Assembly: GCA_959347315.1 (NCBI GenBank)
Contig: OY365817.1
Coordinates: 5,004,643 to 5,068,642, forward strand
Length of the DNA: 64,000 nucleotides
Reading direction: 5' to 3'
DNA from: Bimastos eiseni
Taxonomy: Eukaryota; Annelida; Clitellata; Crassiclitellata; Lumbricidae
Shown: in pieces, positions 43,801 to 54,009 of the stretch
Numbering within the stretch: position 1 is the stretch's first letter
Layout: the number at the start of each line of letters is the position of its first letter
Made by a program: the position numbers and the translations under genes
Notes under the pieces: model-generated
Database searches by the model: none
What the model saw: only the letters and a program-made list of their open reading frames with translations
What the model was told of the DNA's origin: nothing

Positions 43801-46800
43801 GTGTTTCTCTTCGGTAGGTGTATGTTCTTTTAGCCACGGAATCAGCGAAGACTTTTTGATGTTACGATACATTAAGAATGCAAATGTATATTCACAGCAA
43901 ACTGGTTTATGTAATATTCAATGTCCCGATCCGCCCTCAGTCAAACAATTCCGGCCTCAGGTCATGCGTTTAGAGATGCTCAGCAAATCTCGTCTGTAGC
44001 ACTCCACACTCTCTTTGCCTATTGACTCCTTCTTGGGCGAATCCCCCACTATTGCCCGCGTCCCATATTTATATCCTTCCTCTCTTCCCTTGTCGGATGT
44101 CTGCTTAATTTCTTCACCTGTCGCTCCTGCCTCGCTTGCTTCCATCGTCCGTCTGGACCGTCCTCCTTCCGAGTTATCTGTCCCGTCTCTCGTCACTCCC
44201 TCGCTTCCGTCGCCGTGCCCTTTGCCCATAATCTTCCATAATGTGTCTTTCTACGTCTCCTTCCTGTCTCTCTATTTATCCCTCTATCTCTTGCTGTCAG
44301 ATGCGCGAATCTGGTAATGTGCTGGGAGTTGTATTAATTAAGCCAATTACGGAAGCAATTAGCAGCGGCTACTGGTCTGTCACGTACATGTAAAGTTCAT
44401 TAAGTGCATAGCCGATCTGAATATTCTGTAGTCCAGCTTGATTCAAATGTTCACATGAAAACTAATAGCTACAATTTCATTTAAACTAAATAATACATAA
44501 TAATACATAATAATCATAAAGTCTCCGTCGATTGCGCAACTTGTGGTGTCCTTTATTACACTACATATATATTAGTGTATTTATATATATGGCCACATAT
44601 ACCGTCTGTCAGTGGCCTTCGTGAACTTGGCACATATTCAATCTATCAGCAACCATGGACTCATCGCCCGTAGACCTGTGTCAGATACCTCTCTAGCCAC
44701 TTCTCTCCATTAAACTTGTGGAGACTTGTTCCACCCTATTCTTCGAAGTCATCTGCCATTCCCTATGTGGTCTTCCTCTTTCTTATGTTCAATTCATTAT
44801 TCCATCATAGATATCAACTCGCAGTTCCATTAGTAAAGTTCAGTCACTGACCCCTAGATAATTTATCCCGTGGTCTGTGCACAGCCGCAAAGCGTTTTCA
44901 CACAAGTCGATGTTCCTGTTGTCCGGAAGGATAGAGGTTTTGTGCGTCACAGGTCACTTACGCCTAGACCCACAAAAGTCTGGTTTTCTTCATATGCAGT
45001 TTAAGCGGATACATTTCTGTGGCGGGGTTCTCTCTCGCCAGCTCCTTCTTCTAGATGACGAGATTACCGCCGGTTCTTTCCTCAATCACCAAGCTCAGCA
45101 ACACGACATACTGGATGGTTTTAATATGTATATTTAATGGTAGATATACACATCACTCATCCTATCTACGCTTACTAGAGTTATTAGTGTCCCTTAGAAA
45201 TGTTTCCCTTGTCTACGTTGGAGACGGGGTTCCCCAACTACGTTGATTACCCTTATCGTCAGAACGACCTAACGTCTCCCCTAGCTGCTCATTTGTCTGA
45301 CGCTGAGAGGAGTCCACTCCTCGAGCTAATAGGCAGATATGCAGATGTGTTTTCTGAGAAGCCGAGTTTATGTACATTAGAACAGCATACAATCAAGATA
45401 AAGCCCGGTTTCACTCCGAAACGGCTCCGAGCGTAACGCGTGACAGAATTGCTGCGCGCCGAGGTCGCCCGTCAGACAAAGAGATGTTAGATCAGGGGAT
45501 CATAACTGAATCAACAAGCGCTATGGCAAGTCCTGTCGTATGCGTCTTGAAGGGACACCAAGAACAGAAGGGGTAAGACTGACGATCGATTATAGACACG
45601 TGAATGTCTACTCTGAAGGGGACTGCTATCCGACGCCCGACGTCAATGACGTTCTACAGAAAGTAGATAGGGCAAAATACATCAGCTGTTTCGACGCCAA
45701 GGCCGGATACTGGCAGATCCCTCTGAACCTAGAATCCCAATGGTTGTCAGCGTTCGTCTGCGAACAGGGACTCTTTGAGTTCAAAAGGATGCCGTTCGGG
45801 TTAAAGGCCGCGACCAGTTCATTTATCCGCTGTATGGCCAAGGTACTTGAACCCGTCAATGGATTCACGGAGCCCTTCGTCGACGACGTCTCCGTATATT
45901 CAACCTCGTGGTCAAATCACGTAGAGCACCTCGTGATATTCTTTAAAGTCATCCGCGCTTCAGGGTTCACTTTAAACCTGAAGAAGTGCACGTTTGCACA
46001 ACCGCAGACCCGGTTTGTCGATCACGTGAACGGATCATGACAGATCAAGGCTGATCCCATCAAAGTAGCGAGCCTCGACGAGATGAAACCACCTGTGACT
46101 AAGAAGGACATCCGAAGGGTGGTGGGGTTCTTCAGCTACTTCCAAAGTTTATTCCAGTGCTGGCCGAAACTGCACATGTCCTGACGGACCTTACGCAGAA
46201 ACACGTGCCCAACAAGGTACCTTGGCAACGCCGATGACATTTTATCTGAAGGTTGGAGGGAATGTCACGCGCGAAACTCTGGACGATGGCGCTATATAAA
46301 AGTCATCGACCGACAGCAGAGGAGTGGGAGAACTACGAATGAAGTTGTCTACCTGAAACCTGAGAGGGGAGACATCAATGGGTTTCGCCGGAGGCAGACG
46401 ACCTCAATACAGACGGCGAGAAGTATGCAAATATTAACGGAGTGTCAAGCAACGAAACGCAGACGAAAGGGCAATTCTTCAATTAAGGCGCTTGGTCGAC
46501 GTGCGACTCCTTCTGATGGATCGATCACCTCAATTGACATGAAATCACTGTCGTGATCATAAACAATGGAACAGCTGTTTACAATCGCTTATTGAAGCCT
46601 CTCGTTGAATTTGCGCATTTTTTTGGCGTGTAGGTGTCTACGCTTATCTTCAAGCTAGACAATGTATGAATATGGGAACTTCACTTGAGTTACTACGCCT
46701 GGACCCTGCCAGCGATTATACAGGCGTTCTTGAAGTCCGAAGCTAACACAATCGCCTTGTCTCCCACTATCTAATTCTCTACGTAGCGTCTCTGTTCTAG

Positions 46801-49800
46801 GGTCGAATAATACTCTGCATACAGAGCTAAACCTCTAAATTGGATTTCAACTGTTGAAGATATTCTTCCCGGGATTTCCCAATGCTGAATGATAATTCTC
46901 GCTGCCCCGCCCATGACTCCTTCAAGATGCTGAGGGGTCCCTTGGGCAATGGGCCATAGACCAATGTAAATGGGCTGACGTGGGTTGTGGCTGATGGACG
47001 TTCCCTTAGACTCCACAATACGAAGGGCAGCAACTTATGCCAACCACGTGGATCATCTTGGCATAATTTGTAAATCATCCCCTTTTTAAGCTCGCATTGG
47101 CCCTCTCGACCGTTCCGCTGGCCTCTGGATGTCCGGGGTATGTAACCTCGGGGTACATCCTAGACGTGTTAAAAACTCTTGAGTTAGCTCACTCGTAAAA
47201 TTCGTACCACAATCCGTGCAAATTACCTGTGGCACAGAGAAGGTCATGAACATTTGCAAAAATGCATCGCATACCGCCCGCGCGCTCATGGAGCGTAGCG
47301 GATATGCCATCGGCCATCTTGAAAACCGGTTGACAATCACTAAGGCATAATTGTATTCAGGCAATCAAAGGGTCATCTAACGGGATTAATGGGACTATAT
47401 AATCGGCATTTATAACTGACCATGGAATTTCATCATTGCGAGGGATAGCCTGGATTGGACTGCGCTGATTGGTCGTCAGAGGTGCCCTCAACTGTCAGAT
47501 TGGGCAAGACGCACAATAATCACGAATTAGGTTGTCCTTATTCGAAAACCAGAAGCTGAGGCGAATTCGATCCTTAGTGGACTTGAAAGCCATATGACCT
47601 GAGAATGGCGCGTCGTGTGCCATTTTGAAAACGATTTCAACCCGTTTGACTGGAAGACAGAGTTGCTTTACCCTACGGCCAACGATGCTGTCCCGATGAT
47701 ACAACAGTCCATGTTCAACAAAGAAGTTCCCCTTTCCTCGTTGGGCTAAATCAAAAGGTTCCTTCAGTGAAGAGCACTTCTGTTGTTCTAGTCTAAGGGT
47801 GTCGGCATCTACTGGCCTCAAGCTTAAGTCCGTAGGCACCTCTTCCACGTCCAAAAAGTCTGTCTTTTGTCTTTCAAAAATAGATTTCTGTTTGTCCAGA
47901 GAGAGCGGGATGGCAGTCCTGCTGACTCCCTGATTCTCCCCTCTCTCTTCTCCAGCAAAGAACTCTTCCCCGATCAGTCTATCAGGAAACTCATCGTCTG
48001 ATCTGGTCGGGGAGTTTGCTTGTCCGTCTGCTTGTCAGTTTGACCGTCCGTCCTTCTGTCTGTCAGGTCACCATTGACCGCTAATACTGTGTATTGAATA
48101 GCATCCTTCAACAAATTGCTTATTTGGGGAGTCAAAATTAGTTCCTCTGGTAAGTCTGGAACAACAGCGAGCCATACTCTTACGCTGGGTTCTATGTTGA
48201 CTAACCCCTGTGATTCGTCGACGTCCGGTTTTAACTTCAAACGAATTACGTCACAGACCTGGGAAATTCTCTGTACACCAGTAATTTTGACCTGTTTATA
48301 TATTGGGGCCTTGAGGGTTCTACTGATGACTTTCTCACGCATGCTATCTGTGACCCAGAGTCTTTCAACGCTTTTACACTAATTAAATTTTCGATCCGTA
48401 CCTTGACGTATGGCCTGCTGTATAATTCGTCAGCGTCTATGTATATCTTTGACTCTCAACTGTAGTGTCTTGTCAGATTTTCTCTACCCTTTCACTCACT
48501 ACCTTACTGATGCAGGCGTTACTCTGCAATGGGGCGACGCTTTCACTTCCGGTGTCGCTAGACGGACATACGTTGATGTGTACCGGCCTCCGGCTGGCGG
48601 TTTTACTCTGCGGGCAGTCACGTGCCCTTTGGAGTCCAGAAGAGCAAATAAACGTCTGTTCTGAGTCTCTGAGAATAATTGTTTCTCTTGAATAAAAATT
48701 TTGATCAGACAACAGCAAAAAATAATGTAGAATATGCATATTATTATAATGCAAGTTACCGTGCCGAACAACTTTTGAAGCAGGTTTTGCTAAAACTTTT
48801 AGAACACTGCGCCGGTCACGCCGCCCTGCCGCCGCCGAATTTGTTGGCGGCGTGCCGGCCGCACGCCGACAAAAATGACAGACGCGCCGCAGCCGAAACT
48901 TCTAGGTTGGGGTAGAGCTCTAGCCTATATAACCTACTTTGATCTTCAAAATCTTTCAGAACCGAATTTGGACGAATCTTTTTTGTGAGCTCAATAGAAG
49001 TCTTAAGTTGTCGAAATAACCATAATCCACGTTATTAGTTAGATAAATGTGACTGTTAAAAGATTCTTTGATTCCCGTTCTGATTTTGGCAATATTTAGG
49101 CCTACTTGGTTCTGGCTTAGCATAGACCTTCATATTCGAACAATCCATGGTGGTTGATTATATATTCGCAATATTTACTTGATTCTGGCTTAGCATAGAC
49201 CTGCACAATCGAGCAATCCAATGTGGTTGATTATAGATTCGTTCCAAGAATTGATATAGCACCCCTTTAAACACCTCACTTAAAGGGGTTCCCAGTCCAA
49301 CCACGGCTAAACAGAGACGACTTACAAGTGTAAGCAGTTGGCAAAAAGCAGACATATTGTTTTCATGGCAGCTAGGCCAGCTCATGGTCAACACATGCAA
49401 TTTTTTAGTTAAGTACCTATTCCAGATGGATGACCCAAAAGTCGAAAACGCTCAGCGTTCCTTGATTGATGAATGGGTCCGGGGACAAGGTCCTCGGACG
49501 TTCGTTCACAGAACGATCGCTCATACGGACGATCGCTCATAGACTGATCGCTCATATGACACGAAAGGCAACATATTTAGCAAGTAAATAACATAAAAGA
49601 CTACCGATAGCTGTTTAAATTGGTAATCTACAAAGTTTTCGACAATTAAGCAAACAAAGATGTTACGTTATCTCAACATAGAAACATTTGATCGCTCATA
49701 TGACAGGAAAGGCAAGATATTTAGAGAGCAAATAACATAAAATACTAGCTGTTTGAATTGGAAATCTAATAAGTTTTCGCTATATAGGCCTACGATAGAA

Positions 49801-51593
49801 CTGACGTTCTCACTTATTTACGAACTGTTGCTCAGTTATCTTACAAGTGGTAGACGTTCGAATTTGAAAGTTCTTTTTTTTAGGTATTATGTGTTATCTA
49901 TTCTTCATATATCTGTTTAGTTTTAGGTCGTTATGATAACAGAACGCTGGATAATGATGTGTACGTTGACTAACTTTAAAGTTAATCTGATTTGGAAAGA
50001 AATTTTTACATTAACAATAGAAACCAATTGCCACCCATTCTGTTTTTCGTTTACCAATTGCTCGATCACTTAATATTTTAAATCGTGCTTGGAAATGTCA
50101 ACTAAATGAATGTCGAGTATTGCAATCAGACGGTTTACGAAATAGATGTGAGCGATAATCCTAAAAGCGAGCGTCCTATGAGCTATCAGCCTATGAGCGA
50201 TAGTCCCTGTGAGCGATTGTCCTGTGAGCTAAAGTCCTACGACCGGGGACAAGAAGCTTTCCTTTAGTCGAGGAGCGCAAAGCCCGACTGCCAAATGAGA
50301 AACCGGATGACAGATGTTTTATAGGTAGGATCATGATTTACATGTAGTTGCTAAAGATTTTCTGTATGTTCTAGGTACATTTACTACGAAGAATCTTGCG
50401 TGACCGGCGAATGTGCGTTGCAGTTGATGTATGCCGCTCATAAATACATGATTCCGAATTTGGTAAAGTTATGCGAAAGATTCTTAGAGGATGGTCTCAA
50501 CGACGAAAACGTCTGCTGCCTTCTGGAACATAGCCTGACATTCGGAGCAGAAGAACTCCAGAAACGGTGTCTGGCTCTTATTGCAGTTAGCTCCAGTGAA
50601 ATCATGAAATCAAAACAGTTTAAGGAAATTAATACACAAACACTGAATGCAGTTCTTGATATGAACAGAATGGAATGCAGTGAATCATTTTTGTATCAGG
50701 CCTGCATCAGTTGGGCAAAACAACAACTGAAAAATGATAATCCGTCTGATCAAGCAATCAGAGAAACGTTTGGTAAACTGCTTTACAAGATACGATTTCC
50801 AGCAATGGGTCAGAAAGAGTTTACACAATTCACTGCTGACTCTGATGTATTGACTCCACATGAAAAACTCTCAATATTTTACTTTCTGGCAAACGGAGAG
50901 AAGAAGAACACATTTCCTTTCATCTGCGAAAAGAGGAGCAAATGTGTTGAAAAATTCTGCAGCCGACAAACAGGTTTAAATAATCCATATGGTGATCCAT
51001 ATAAGCGTCAAAACTACATGGGGCACAATGAGACTTTAAATAATCCATATGGTGATCCATATAAGCGTCAAAACTACATGTTGCCCAGTGGAACTTTTAA
51101 TAATCCATATGGTGATCCATATAAGCGTCAAAACTACATAGGGCACAATGAGACTTTAAACTTTAAGACAAGCCATAGCATTTTATTGACGGGAATTCAG
51201 CTGATTCTATCTGACAGTAGATACATGTATGGTCAGCGCACGCACAAACTTACCGTTTCCATATCGCACCAGAAAGAGGTAATTACTACGCAGACAATGG
51301 AGGCAAGAACGGATCCTAACACTGGGCAGAACAAACTCGTTCTGACCCAACCAATATTCGTAACAAAACAACGAGATTATACGTTGGCTGTGACCTGCTC
51401 ATGTATTAATACCGGTCATTATTATCCTGATGCTTATGATTCTGGTGTTTACCAGGTGTTGAGCCCAGAAGAGCTGATAGAGGAACATTATGGAGATAAA
51501 TCTTGTGCTGACGACGTATTTACTGCTACAATAAGTTTCCCACAGTCTGAGAGTGGCCAGTACTTTGTTTCTGGTCTATATTATAAGTTGTAA
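37617..51593 (+). CDS. BTB-BACK-PHR protein, BTBD3/BTBD6-like
   Basis: Two coding exons, 37617-37888 and 50375-51593, join through a split AG/G arginine codon to give 1,491 nt (496 residues plus stop). BTBD3/6-type proteins are cytoplasmic adaptors that bring substrates to cullin-3 ubiquitin ligase; that role is known for the family and inferred here. The order is BTB (about residues 28-135, ADVCFEVG, RAHKYMLISASPVFEAMF), BACK (about 140-240, LEHSLTFGAEELQKRC, LYQACISWAKQQ) and PHR (about 350-496, ending GQYFVSGLYYKL). A 60-bp exact-period repeat occurs three times at residues 291-350, before PHR. The frame is open throughout. A 12.5-kb intron holds three transposons. Confidence 0.93.
38344..38500. 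other. GC-rich GGCGCCGCC patch
   Basis: A short, very GC-rich stretch (CGCCGCCGCCGTCGACAG, GGCGCGCCGCCG) in otherwise AT-rich intron. A similar patch lies at 48805-48895 on the other side of the Gypsy elements, so both may be pieces of one repeat family. No coding support. Confidence 0.5.
38614..38868 (-). repeat. LTR copy (3' side) of Gypsy 1
   Basis: 255 bp, beginning TGTACTGGAAGAGATG on the plus strand and ending GCGTTTA. It matches 43725-43972 except for a 7-bp insertion and scattered differences. It abuts the RNase H end directly, and a perfect 11-bp hairpin (TCAGGTCATGC, 38853-38880) spans the junction. The missing U3 part suggests a deletion there. Confidence 0.85.
38891..41308 (-). 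pseudogene. Gypsy 1 pol: integrase, reverse transcriptase, RNase H
   Basis: Reading from 41308: a linker with EGDLLYRRKRAP, then the integrase zinc-binding region ending CPACQKT. Catalytic Asp lies in VADVLGPVY, Asp in VIRSDNGTHF and Glu in GSAERMIRV. A GPF/Y-like tail with QGPFVITKKLSAVNYEI follows. The same open frame (39785-41068) passes straight into reverse transcriptase (KKDGTIRICADLRQINSI, FITGLDLQ). After a TAG at 39785-39787 it continues in frame with AAHVDDFIIFS (usually YxDD) and FLGLGNFYNHFI. RNase H (IAYASRKFIERE, QVYTDHNCLKW) follows a frameshift near 39100 and ends at TGA 38891. A TGA near 41091 also breaks it. The segment linking integrase to reverse transcriptase looks shortened. 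Confidence 0.9.
41309..41719 (-). other. Gypsy 1 hydrophilic linker between protease and integrase
   Basis: Minus-strand open stretch (41309-41530) rich in Asp, Arg, Thr and Asn without domain signature, as is common between protease and integrase in these elements. It contains no host gene. Confidence 0.5.
41720..43324 (-). pseudogene. Gypsy 1 gag and aspartic protease, frameshifted
   Basis: The N-terminal part (43016-43324) reads LKFYNAEMFAKLKKVQLQDE, with a SAP-like helix pair. The middle (42744-43058) has PSMNEGEDLLGYFHTFEK. The matrix/capsid-like part continues in 41970-42740 with YTQFLSKLTDLLNYYLESK and FADLHFEC. An Asn/Arg/His-rich segment in place of a zinc knuckle leads to the protease, whose active site reads GLRDSGSEVSLIDAS (Asp-Ser-Gly) and whose second motif, VQYIIGHDLF, lies in another frame (41720-42058). 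At least three frame changes occur. Confidence 0.82.
43725..43972 (-). repeat. LTR copy (5' side) of Gypsy 1
   Basis: 248 bp matching 38614-38868. Past its outer end, on the minus strand, GGATATAAATATGGG (44061-44076) looks like a TATA box, so the full LTR probably extends right to about 44330 and the other copy has lost this U3 part. Confidence 0.8.
44330..45190. other. No feature recognised
   Basis: Intron DNA between the two Gypsy elements. No convincing protein similarity or repeat. Confidence 0.35.
45200..46250 (+). pseudogene. Gypsy 2 reverse transcriptase, plus strand
   Basis: Starts with the linker typical of integrase-first Gypsy elements: PNYVDYPYRQND, LLELIGRYADVFSEKP and HTIKIKPGFTPKRLRA. 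Reverse transcriptase motifs follow in shifting frames: DQGIITESTSAMASPVV, CFDAKAGYWQIPL, RMPFGLKAATSSF and EPFVDDVSVYS (the catalytic Asp pair) . KKDIRRVVGFFSYF near 46110 marks the thumb. Stops and frame changes near 45435, 45575 and 46038 break it. RNase H is not seen. It points toward, and not away from, the integrase of the same type on the other strand. Confidence 0.85.
46500..47854 (-). pseudogene. Gypsy 2 integrase, minus strand
   Basis: From 47854: DTLRLEQQKCSSLKEPF, then the HHCC zinc domain (MAHDAPFSGHMAFKSTKDRI, DYCASCPI). The first catalytic Asp region is near 47400 (VINADY), then VICTDCGTNFTSEL (47190-47220) with the second Asp and PAERSRGPMRA in the frame-shifted glutamate region. 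NYAKMIHVVG and the GPY/F-like tail (YNRWQGPGVV) run to about 46580. Many stops. Its natural continuation, reverse transcriptase, is absent on this strand and found inverted at 45200-46250. Confidence 0.82.
47974..48342 (-). pseudogene. Gypsy 2 protease-region remnant
   Basis: A 122-codon open stretch with VCDVIRLKLKPDVDES and VRVWLAVVPDLPEELILTP, resembling the tail of a retropepsin and the linker before integrase. The Asp-Thr/Ser-Gly active site is not visible in the preceding sequence. A TDRRTDGQTDKQTDKQ repeat is simple-sequence expansion. Confidence 0.45.
49489..50244. mobile_element. 756-bp DNA transposon with perfect TSD GGGGACAA
   Basis: Imperfect terminal inverted repeats of about 75 bp: the left starts GGTCCTCGGACGTTCG and the right, inverted, GGTCGTAGGACTTTAG. 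Both carry subterminal copies of GATCGCTCATA. The 8 bases GGGGACAA flank it exactly on both sides (49481-49488, 50245-50252). Inside, a ~145-bp unit beginning gatcgctcatatgac is tandemly duplicated (49543-49640 and 49689-49785). No coding capacity, so it is non-autonomous. The 8-bp duplication points to the hAT superfamily. It lies 130 bases before BTBD-like exon 2. Confidence 0.9.
50375..51593 (+). CDS. BTBD-like exon 2 (rest of BTB, BACK, PHR)
   Basis: Follows a TGTTCTAG acceptor and starts YIYYEESCVTGECALQLMYA. It carries the end of BTB, the BACK helices, a repeat insertion and the C-terminal PHR beta-sandwich, and stops with TAA at 51591-51593. There is an AATAAA-type signal immediately after the stop (TAATAAAG at 51591). 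Confidence 0.93.
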
Positions 51594-51660
51594 TAAAGAT
51601 ATACAAAACGGATAATAAAAAGAAATCAAATAAGAAAATAAGATAATAGGCCTAGTATCC

Positions 51661-51743
51661 TACTGGAACACAGCCTGACATCCTGACATTCGGAGCAGAC
51701 GAACTCCAGAAGCGATGTCTTGCTGTTATTTCACTCCAGTGAA

Positions 51744-51747
<4 letters not shown>
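51661..51747 (+). pseudogene. Duplicated fragment of BTBD-like exon 2
   Basis: About 87 bases copy 50521-50605 of the upstream gene (tggaacacagcctgacat, cggagcagacgaactcca). There is a small internal duplication (cctgacatcctgacatt) and a short deletion before tccagtgaaatcat. It runs directly into an (AT)n tract. It has no introns or regulatory sequence and encodes nothing. Confidence 0.9.

Positions 51748-51781
<34 letters not shown>
51745..51781. repeat. (AT)n microsatellite
   Basis: Pure AT dinucleotide run joined to the duplicated exon fragment. Confidence 0.95.
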
Positions 51782-51782
<1 letters not shown>

Positions 51783-52266
51783 TCAGATTTATCAAGCAAT
51801 GAAGCAAAGCCAAGATTATCGGTGATAAAATTTATGGTGATCATTTGGTTCACTGTGACTCTGAAACTTACTAACTAGCTTTTCGACATGCTCCTCGATC
51901 AAAAGGTGTCTATCTGAAACTTCACAGCGCGTACTTCGTTTCGTCTACTGCATGATAAAACTTTAGGTTAATGTATTTTTAACGCCAGCTTAGCTCTGCT
52001 TGGGGCATGGACGACTTTGTTTAATCACTGTCGTTTTCTGATAGGCCTAGTTCTTTTTGACACACTGTAGGCTACATGTTATTACATGAACTACTAGTAC
52101 TGTATTAAACTGCAACTGTAAAGACCACCTATTTAGCTTAAATCCAGCTCCTGTACGCGTATATGGCTTACAGAAAAAATTCTTGCGTTTCAAAAACCTA
52201 TGTACACATTAATTAATCATGCTCGGCTTTTCGACGGCTTATCTGTTACTAGTACTGGGCAGGAAT

Positions 52267-53513
52267 GGGGCAAGTTGGCGTAAAAATAAGTGTTATCACA
52301 TGTGATCGTCAACGATAATGCTAACAAAATAATCTTTTTCTCACAACACAGCTATTAATGATACAAAATCAGGCATCACACAATTTTTTAAGTTTACTAA
52401 AAACGATCTCAATTATGTCCCAAGCTGGGACCAAACCAGTCGCTCATCGCTGAATACAATCACGCTCAAATGACGAATAATGATGGCAAACCTCAAACCG
52501 GTCGAAATTGATATTAATGCAAAAACAATTACAAAAATATATATTTCATGCAAATAACATATAAAACTTTTAACAATTACGAGACACGCCAATAATTACT
52601 TTTATAGTGGGCAAGCTGGCCCGACCGGTAGGCAAGTTGGTTTCATCCGCAAATCTTCCTTCGCCGACTTCCCCCAAGAGGTCTACACAAGCCCAGCTAA
52701 TTGCCTATGAAAGTTCGGATTATCGCTCAAGTAAGGGATCCCAGGATTCTTTGAGGAAAAATGTTTATTCATCACTGTCGTCTGTTCTAGAAGACAGCGA
52801 TGAATAAACATTTTGGTCTCGTGACTGATTTCAATAATTGCATGGTGTTTTGCATAAAAAACATCGGCAGCGAACAGCTAAGCCGCTTGCATTAGCACTA
52901 ATTTCTCAGCAGCGACAAAGACTTGTTTTAAACCAGCATGGGGACTTTGAGTTGAGTGATATGCAAAACTATTAGCCTTGTTAACTTTACTGGCCATTGA
53001 CTGAATTTCCTGAAAATAGACAAATTTAATATTGTTTCATGTGTAAACACAATCTCGTTCAAGTCTCGTCTGCCCGGACAGGAAGTCACGTTTGATTCGC
53101 CGTTGGCTTTAACCCAATAACCGAAGCGTTATCATTCTAATCCTATATTAATTCAGTTCAATGGGTCGACACTACGAAATCACGTGATCATTGTCTGTAC
53201 GACGCGATTTGGATAACCAAGGTATATCAGTAATAACGCGTAACAAATGCTTTACAAAATAACCCATCTGTCATTTCTTGCAATCATGTGTTTTAAGACA
53301 TACAGTATCTTATAACAGTGAAGTATTGTTAGCAGTAAATATACCAGCTTACTTTTATGTAATAAACGCAAATAAAGCCCCGTAACACGTGACCGCCATT
53401 GAACAAAGGAATAAGTCTGACGTGCTCATCTAAAAACTTCTCGTTAAACTACTTTCCTGCCACGCATCATAATTATATAGCGCAAAAGTACTTGCCCCGC
53501 AACCAACTTGCCC
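52267..53513. mobile_element. Candidate DNA transposon with GGGCAAGTTGG ends
   Basis: GGGGCAAGTTGG at 52267 and its complement CCAACTTGCCC at 53503-53513 face each other. Two further copies of GGCAAGYTGG lie at 52611-52640 within a 66-codon open stretch of no known family. Terminal repeats are short and the target duplication is unclear, so this is tentative. Confidence 0.35.
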
Positions 53514-54009
53514 ACAGGTCCCCTATTTCATGAGAAATAATAAAAACCTATTGGTCAATTTGTCGACATGCTTTGTCTCATTTTCACTGCTCTCTTGAAC
53601 CATACTAGGTTAAATAGGTATTGGGTAAGACTTATCGTATTGGTATGAAAGCAGTCTCTGATTTTTTTTATTAACCTATTAGCACTCGATGACTTTTTAT
53701 ATATCTATTGTAGGCTACTAGTGTTAAGTCTAGGAAGTTTATGAAGACTTTCTGGTTGCGTTCTATGCTCTTTCAAGTATCTGTCTCGTTGGGAATAGTG
53801 GACCAATTGCGTTTCTTTCTGGCCTGAACCCAGCCGGCTTAATTGTTCTGCTCCTAATCATCACTCAACATACTTCTTCAATATGATATAATAGCCTGCG
53901 GTGTTATTCTATATAAAGTAATAATAAGTATAACATAGTATAATACAATATAGTAATAAACAATATAACAGCAAAACCTAATATAATATAATAATTTATA
54001 ATATAATTT

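Larger units (their letters stand above)
38614..43972 (-). mobile_element. Gypsy LTR retrotransposon 1, integrase before reverse transcriptase
   Basis: Related repeats (38614-38868 and 43725-43972) bound a minus-strand gag, protease, integrase, reverse transcriptase and RNase H, in that order. Integrase ahead of reverse transcriptase is the order known for Gmr1-like Gypsy elements, not for ordinary Gypsy. The right repeat is followed inward by TTGTGCCAGTCGGGAG, which looks like a primer-binding site. Stops and frameshifts occur in all genes. Confidence 0.88.

Noticed and set aside
38344..48895. GC-rich patches as terminal repeats of one large element around the Gypsy copies
   Set aside because: The two patches share GCCGCCG-type composition but I could not align them into defined inverted ends or find a target duplication.
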